Of a stretch of 64,000 nucleotides of DNA, positions 59,761-64,000 are shown piece by piece (position 1 is the first letter of the stretch; every line of letters begins with the position of its first letter). This DNA comes from Chloroflexota bacterium (GTDB taxonomy: Bacteria > Chloroflexota > Anaerolineae > 4572-78 > J111): the NCBI GenBank assembly GCA_016860845.1, contig BOKF01000015.1:1-64000 (forward strand), read 5' to 3'. A model generated the notes under the pieces. The model made no database searches, was not told the DNA's origin, and was given only the letters and a program-made list of their open reading frames with translations. Made by a program: the position numbers and the translations under genes.

Positions 59761-60918
59761 ATGAGTGAAAATAAGTGGTGGACGCTAGAACTTGAAGGTA
59801 TGCCCGGCTTTGAGATGGCGATGAAGCGGGTCTATGCCTGGTATGAGGGCGAAATCATTGACCGTCCCCCAGTACGTTTTATCGCCCACAATGCTTTTGT
59901 GGATGAAATCAATCAGGCTTACCCCTCGGCTGATATTAAAGACAGATGGTTTGATGAAGAGTTTCAGGTAGACACTTTCCTCAAATCCATCCAGGGCAAA
60001 ACCTTTCACGGCGAAACTTTTCCGGTCTTTTGGCCCAATCTTGGCCCCAATTTTTACGCTGCCCTCTATGGGGCAGAACTTGAATTTAGGGATGTTACCT
60101 CCTGGTCGCCGCCAATGATTTACAACTGGACCGACACGAATAACTTGAAACTGGATCTGTCCAACCCGTATGCCAAAAAAATTGACGACCTGACTCGCTG
60201 CGCGCTGGAAAAATGTACCGGCAAATTTATGGTGGGTTACACCGACCTGCATCCTGGCCTGGACTGCGCGATGGTCTGGCGTGGTTCTCAGCAGCTTTGC
60301 CTGGACCTCTACGATCAGCCAGAGGAAGTAAAAAAGCTGACCCATTTGGCGATCAACGATTTTGAAACCATTTTTGACCATTATGACAGTATGCTCAAAG
60401 CCAAGCGGCAGCTTTCGGTCAGTTGGATGGGCATCCCTTCGTTTGGCAAAATGCACATCCCCAGTTGCGATTTTTCCTCAATGATTTCTACCGATTGCTT
60501 TGTCGAGTTCAGTCTGCCGGCCCTGCGCCGAGAAACTGCCCATACCACTCATAATATTTACCATGTGGATGGCAAGGGTGTGGCCAGGCATCTTGATATA
60601 ATTTTGAGCGAGCCGGGCGTCCATGCCATCCAGTGGGTGCAGGGCGTTGGAGATGACCAGCCTATTTTACAATGGATTCCCTTGATCAAGAAGATTCAGG
60701 CCAAAAAGCCGGTCATTGTAGATTTGCAGCCGCATGAACTGGAGCCATTTATTGAGCAGATGAGGCCGGAGGGCTTATTCTTATGGATTGCCACCATGAG
60801 TGAAGAGGAGGAATTAGCCATTATCAAACGCCTGGAGAGATGGGTAGCTACTCAAAAACATAATCAATCTGGTGCCCCGTCTCTTGTAACAGAGAGAAGG
60901 GTCCACCTTAAAAATTAG
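59761..60918 (+). CDS. Uroporphyrinogen decarboxylase-fold protein 2
   Basis: A 385-residue protein, more distant but by pattern of the same barrel: MAMKRVYAWYEGEIIDRPPV at the start, YHVDGKGVARHLDIILSEPG near 280, and IQWVQGVGDDQP after it. Histidines and cysteines (HPGLDC, HIPSCDF) could bind a metal. It follows protein 1 by 47 bases and precedes the LacI gene. The two barrels differ enough to suggest distinct subunits or consecutive steps rather than a recent duplication. Confidence 0.75.
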   Translation: MSENKWWTLELEGMPGFEMAMKRVYAWYEGEIIDRPPVRFIAHNAFVDEINQAYPSADIKDRWFDEEFQVDTFLKSIQGKTFHGETFPVFWPNLGPNFYAALYGAELEFRDVTSWSPPMIYNWTDTNNLKLDLSNPYAKKIDDLTRCALEKCTGKFMVGYTDLHPGLDCAMVWRGSQQLCLDLYDQPEEVKKLTHLAINDFETIFDHYDSMLKAKRQLSVSWMGIPSFGKMHIPSCDFSSMISTDCFVEFSLPALRRETAHTTHNIYHVDGKGVARHLDIILSEPGVHAIQWVQGVGDDQPILQWIPLIKKIQAKKPVIVDLQPHELEPFIEQMRPEGLFLWIATMSEEEELAIIKRLERWVATQKHNQSGAPSLVTERRVHLKN

Positions 60919-60948
60919 TTGTTCTATAGAGTAAGCGGCAGTTATCCC

Positions 60949-62007
60949 ATGTCCACACCGAGACAGGTGACCATCAGACAAGTGGCGGAAAGAGCAGGCG
61001 TCTCGACCCAAACTGTGTCTCGCGTTCTTAATAATCGCCCCGATGTTGCCATCGAGACACGCGAGCTTGTCCAGCAGGTCATTGTTCAGCTTGGCTACAA
61101 GCCCAGCGCTCTGGCGCGGAGTTTAATCCGGCGGCGCAGCCTGACTCTGGGTGTTGTCATTGCCGAATTGGGCCAATATGGCCCGATGCGTCGTCTGTTG
61201 GGGATGGAACAGGCGGCCACAGAGTATGGCTACCGGCTACACTTGAGCCTGGTCCACCAGCCCGAAATGGAAAACAGTGACCAGATCCTGGACGAATTAT
61301 TGGCCTGGCATGTAGATGGCATTATCTGGGCAATCCCCGAAGTGGGCCATAACCGGATCTGGTTGCAGCGAAAAGCCTCGCAGTTGCCGGTGCCGGTGGT
61401 GCTTATTTGCGAACAGCCTTTGTACAGCGAGCACGCCGTTTCGATTGATAACCGGGCCGGCGGTTTGCTGGCGACCCGGCATTTGTTGGCCCAGGGATAT
61501 CAGTCTGCTGGGATCATTACCGGCCCTTTAAACTGGGCGGCCGCGCAGCAACGTCTGTTAGGCTGGCAAGAGGCGCTCACCACCTACCAGAACCGGCAAA
61601 TGTTTGAGGGCGATTGGTCAGCCGCCAGCGGCGAGCAGGGTCTTCATCAGTTGCGGCGGCAGTATCCTGAGCTGGATGCCGTGTTTGTAAGCAACGACCA
61701 GATGGCCCTGGGGGTGTTGCAGGCCGCCCACGAGTTAGGTTTACGCGTTCCCGAAGATTTAGGAGTGATTGGTTTTGATAATATCCCGGAAGCCAGCTAC
61801 TTTTATCCCCCGCTCAGTACCGTCCGTCACAAGTTAACGGACCAGGGCAAAATTGCGGTACAGAAGTTGATTGAAATCATCGAAGCCAGGCGCAACAAAA
61901 CGGCCCTGTCACCTGCCGAAATCACCCTGTTGCAGCCGGAACTGTTGATTAGAAGAAGTTCTGTTAGAAGCGCCAGTAATAAGGAAGGAGTAATCCATTA
62001 TGATTAA
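60949..62007 (+). CDS. LacI-family regulator of the arabinose locus
   Basis: A 352-residue repressor. The helix-turn-helix is [20 protein letters not shown] near 9-28 and the hinge is ALARSLIRR, followed by a sugar-binding domain ending in [10 protein letters not shown] chose the ATG at 60949; a TTG start 30 bases upstream is less likely. Its stop overlaps araA by eight bases, so the two are co-expressed. The operator at 51935-51958, and perhaps 55492-55510, are probable targets. L-arabinose or a metabolite is the likely inducer. Confidence 0.92.
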   Translation: MSTPRQVTIRQVAERAGVSTQTVSRVLNNRPDVAIETRELVQQVIVQLGYKPSALARSLIRRRSLTLGVVIAELGQYGPMRRLLGMEQAATEYGYRLHLSLVHQPEMENSDQILDELLAWHVDGIIWAIPEVGHNRIWLQRKASQLPVPVVLICEQPLYSEHAVSIDNRAGGLLATRHLLAQGYQSAGIITGPLNWAAAQQRLLGWQEALTTYQNRQMFEGDWSAASGEQGLHQLRRQYPELDAVFVSNDQMALGVLQAAHELGLRVPEDLGVIGFDNIPEASYFYPPLSTVRHKLTDQGKIAVQKLIEIIEARRNKTALSPAEITLLQPELLIRRSSVRSASNKEGVIHYD

Positions 62008-63505
62008 CCTCAAACAATTCGAGGTATGGTTTGTAACCGGTAGTCAGGGTTTATATGGAGCCGAGACTCTGGCGAAAGTAGCCGAACATTCTCAGGAAAT
62101 TGCCCAGTCATTGGCCCAATCCAGTAAAATTCCGGTCAATGTTGTCTTTAAGCCGGTCCTGACCACGCCTGACGCCATTCATACTTTGGCCTTGGAGGCT
62201 AATGCCGCTCCAAACTGTGTGGGCTTAATCACCTGGATGCACACTTTTTCCCCGGCTAAAATGTGGATCGCCGGGCTAAGGGCGTTGCAGAAGCCGTTTG
62301 TTCACCTGCACACTCAATACAACCGGGATATCCCCTGGGCAGACATTGATATGGATTTTATGAACCTGAACCAATCGGCGCATGGAGACCGCGAGTTTGG
62401 GTTCATCGGCAGCCGGATGCGCCTGGAGCGCAAAGTGGTGGTTGGACACTGGCAAGATGACGAGGTCCAGGCCAGCTTGGGCGTCTGGGCGCGGGCAGCC
62501 TGCGCCTGGCATGATGCCCAGGGGGCCAGGTTTGCCCGCTTTGGCGATAATATGCGGGAAGTTGCCGTTACTGATGGCGATAAGGTGAATGCCCAAATGC
62601 GGCTGGGTTACAGCGTTCTGACTTACGGCATCGGCGATCTGGTTGATTACGTCAATGAGGTTGCGGATGCCGAGGTTGACCGGCTCGTGCGAGAGTATGA
62701 TGAGCAATACGAGGTAGTCCCAGCCCTGCGTGCCGGAGGCGACCGGCATCAATCCCTGCGAGATGGGGCCAGGATTGAAATTGGGCTGCATCGTTTCCTG
62801 GAAGCTGGCAACTTCAAAGGCTTTAACACCTCCTTTGAGGTGTTGCACGGGATGACCCAACTCCCCGGCCTGGCTGTCCAACGATTGATGGCCGAAAACT
62901 ATGGCTTTGCCGGTGAGGGCGACTGGAAAACCGCCGCCCTGGTGCGGGCGATGAAGGTGATGGGTGCCGGCCTGGAGGGCGGGACATCTTTTATGGAAGA
63001 TTACACCTATCACCTGAGCCGAAGTGGGATGAAGGTGCTGGGGGCACACATGCTGGAAATCTGCCCGACGATCGCCGCGACGAAACCCTCGCTGGAAATT
63101 CACCCGCTGTCCATCGGCGGCAAGGCCGACCCGGTTCGATTGGTGTTTGATGCCAAGACCGGGCCAGCGGTCAATGCCTCAATCATGGAAATGGGCAATC
63201 GCTTACGGATGGTGGTCAATCTAGTAGACGCGGTACCTACGGATGCACCGCTGCCGAAACTGCCGGTCGCCCGTGCCCTGTGGATTCCACAGCCCGATTT
63301 GAAAATAGCCGCTGCGACGTGGATTTTGGCTGGCGGGGCGCATCATACCGGCTTCAGTTTTGATTTGACCGCCGAGCACCTGGAAGATTTCGCGGAGATG
63401 GCCGGGATGGAGTTCCTGTTAATTGACAAGAATACTACCGTTTCGGGCTTCAAGAAAGAGTTACGCTGGAACGATCTGTACTATCACCTGGCTAAAGGAA
63501 TATAG
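62000..63505 (+). CDS. araA: L-arabinose isomerase
   Basis: Converts L-arabinose to L-ribulose using Mn(II). At 501 residues it matches the standard enzyme. It opens [13 protein letters not shown], a family hallmark, and shows the catalytic residues as Glu in [12 protein letters not shown], His in GAHMLEICP and His in [18 protein letters not shown] lies eleven bases before the ATG. It is coupled to the LacI gene; araB and araD are not in the window but may follow the next gene. Confidence 0.97.
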   Translation: MINLKQFEVWFVTGSQGLYGAETLAKVAEHSQEIAQSLAQSSKIPVNVVFKPVLTTPDAIHTLALEANAAPNCVGLITWMHTFSPAKMWIAGLRALQKPFVHLHTQYNRDIPWADIDMDFMNLNQSAHGDREFGFIGSRMRLERKVVVGHWQDDEVQASLGVWARAACAWHDAQGARFARFGDNMREVAVTDGDKVNAQMRLGYSVLTYGIGDLVDYVNEVADAEVDRLVREYDEQYEVVPALRAGGDRHQSLRDGARIEIGLHRFLEAGNFKGFNTSFEVLHGMTQLPGLAVQRLMAENYGFAGEGDWKTAALVRAMKVMGAGLEGGTSFMEDYTYHLSRSGMKVLGAHMLEICPTIAATKPSLEIHPLSIGGKADPVRLVFDAKTGPAVNASIMEMGNRLRMVVNLVDAVPTDAPLPKLPVARALWIPQPDLKIAAATWILAGGAHHTGFSFDLTAEHLEDFAEMAGMEFLLIDKNTTVSGFKKELRWNDLYYHLAKGI

Positions 63506-63545
63506 GTGCGTCACGAGCTACCGTACACCACCACCAGTAATAAAA

Positions 63546-63710
63546 AGGTAGCAAGGTCGCACGCCCTTTCCCCCTTCGGGGACGCCCGAAGGGGCGCGGC
63601 CTGCACCCGAAGGGGTGAGGTAGCAGGAATGTATTACCCCTGTCTAGAGCCGACGAAGTGGCCCGTAGAGGCCAAGGCCCCCTGTGGGCTGTCTACCGTC
63701 TACCATCTAC
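63546..63710. repeat. Mixed intergenic repeats after araA
   Basis: GGTAGCAAGG (63548-63557) belongs to the family at 29099-29125. CCCCTTCGGGGACGCCCGAA is a GC-rich palindrome. AAGGCCCCCTGTGGGC (63676-63691) matches the core at 5212-5228 and 32193-32212. The frame through this region is open only by chance. Confidence 0.6.
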
Positions 63711-63732
63711 TATTTTCAGAGGAGCTTAACGG

Positions 63733-64000
63733 ATGAAAAAACCAGTTTTAGGAGTAATTGTTGGTAATCGGGGCTTTTTCCCCGACCACTTGTGTGAAAT
63801 CGGACGCCAAACTATTTTAAAAGTGCTGGCGGAAGAAGGGATTGAAGCTGTTGCCCTCACTTCGGCTGATACCCCGTTTGGCAGCATTGAAAGTTTGAGT
63901 GACGCCCAGAAATGCGCCGACCTGTTCAAACAGCATCGCGATAAGATTGACGGAGTCTTAGTGACCCTGCCCAACTTTGGCGATGAACGGGCCATTGCTA
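63733..64000 (+). CDS. L-fucose isomerase-like protein (N-terminal part)
   Basis: The frame runs off the right edge after 89 codons. It begins KPVLGVIVGNRGFFPDHLCE and has VLVTLPNFGDERA, the opening of L-fucose/L-arabinose isomerase-like proteins. GAGGAG lies nine bases before the ATG at 63733. In a locus that already has araA, it may isomerise a second sugar or be a related enzyme of unknown substrate. Confidence 0.85.
   Translation, partial: MKKPVLGVIVGNRGFFPDHLCEIGRQTILKVLAEEGIEAVALTSADTPFGSIESLSDAQKCADLFKQHRDKIDGVLVTLPNFGDERAIA

Noticed and set aside
58598..60918. Annotation of the two barrels as haem-pathway uroporphyrinogen decarboxylase (hemE)
   Set aside because: The surrounding genes concern sugar uptake, no other haem genes are present, and the second protein is very distant; only the fold is supported.

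Overview
The window looks like a chromosomal piece of a Chloroflexota bacterium, probably of the Anaerolineae/Caldilineae/Ardenticatenia side. This is inferred from gene style rather than any marker gene: a T-box RNA in a non-Firmicute setting, sugar-binding proteins with VEK-repeat linkers, a secreted protein ending in a YLPLIRK-like tail, an archaeal/eukaryotic-like IleRS, and intergenic regions packed with short dispersed repeats. GC looks intermediate to moderately high, with AT-rich promoter regions. No phage, plasmid or CRISPR locus is visible.

Layout. 1-410: the end of an unidentified gene, a truncated antitoxin-like ORF and a terminator. 411-5612 (minus): an isoleucine-type T-box leader followed by alaX, a REP-associated tyrosine transposase flanked by its palindromes, and ileS. 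5690-7184 (plus): DUF2752 and small membrane proteins, then a selenocysteine tRNA with its own promoter. 7285-17324 (mostly minus): lpdA, a histidine kinase/phosphatase/leuS cluster, a small ORF or RNA upstream of leuS, a PIN plus PD-(D/E)XK-like pair, ilvE, two tRNA-Ala genes and moaA. 17614-22952: an SufR-like regulator divergent from a complex I module in which NuoB, NuoC and NuoD are one polypeptide and NuoI carries an unusual C-terminal helix-hairpin-helix extension, then a DUF1858 membrane protein. 22974-24956: an ArsR-controlled operon with two methyltransferases, the second an ArsM arsenite methyltransferase. 25163-31917: an epimerase, a LacI regulator under a triple tandem operator, and a sugar ABC transporter.

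32037-39356 is accessory-like: a DUF2079 membrane protein peppered with in-frame repeats, a four-helix-bundle protein, a methyltransferase, a DUF433/DUF5615 toxin-antitoxin pair, a decayed TPR gene, PolX and a DUF559 nuclease beside its usual palindromes. 39369-50111 (minus) is a five-gene signalling cluster: membrane hybrid kinase, REC-kinase, lone REC, REC-HAMP-cyclase, and a 1,435-residue surface protein with Calx-beta repeats. 50265-51744 is a compact DNA methyltransferase plus nuclease pair, probably a type II restriction-modification system.

51906-64000 (plus) is a carbohydrate locus: LacI-type operator, truncated ATPase relic, two complete paralogous sugar ABC transporters with separate single-domain ATPases, two uroporphyrinogen-decarboxylase-fold proteins, a LacI regulator, L-arabinose isomerase, and the start of an L-fucose-isomerase-like protein. 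Together these suggest import and isomerisation of L-arabinose or a related pentose or its derivative; the job of the two URO-D-fold proteins there is unknown.

A theme across the window is repeat invasion: several families of short intergenic repeats recur, some nested in each other, and some sit in frame inside essential genes (ileS, leuS) and a membrane protein, adding apparent linker peptides without breaking the reading frame.
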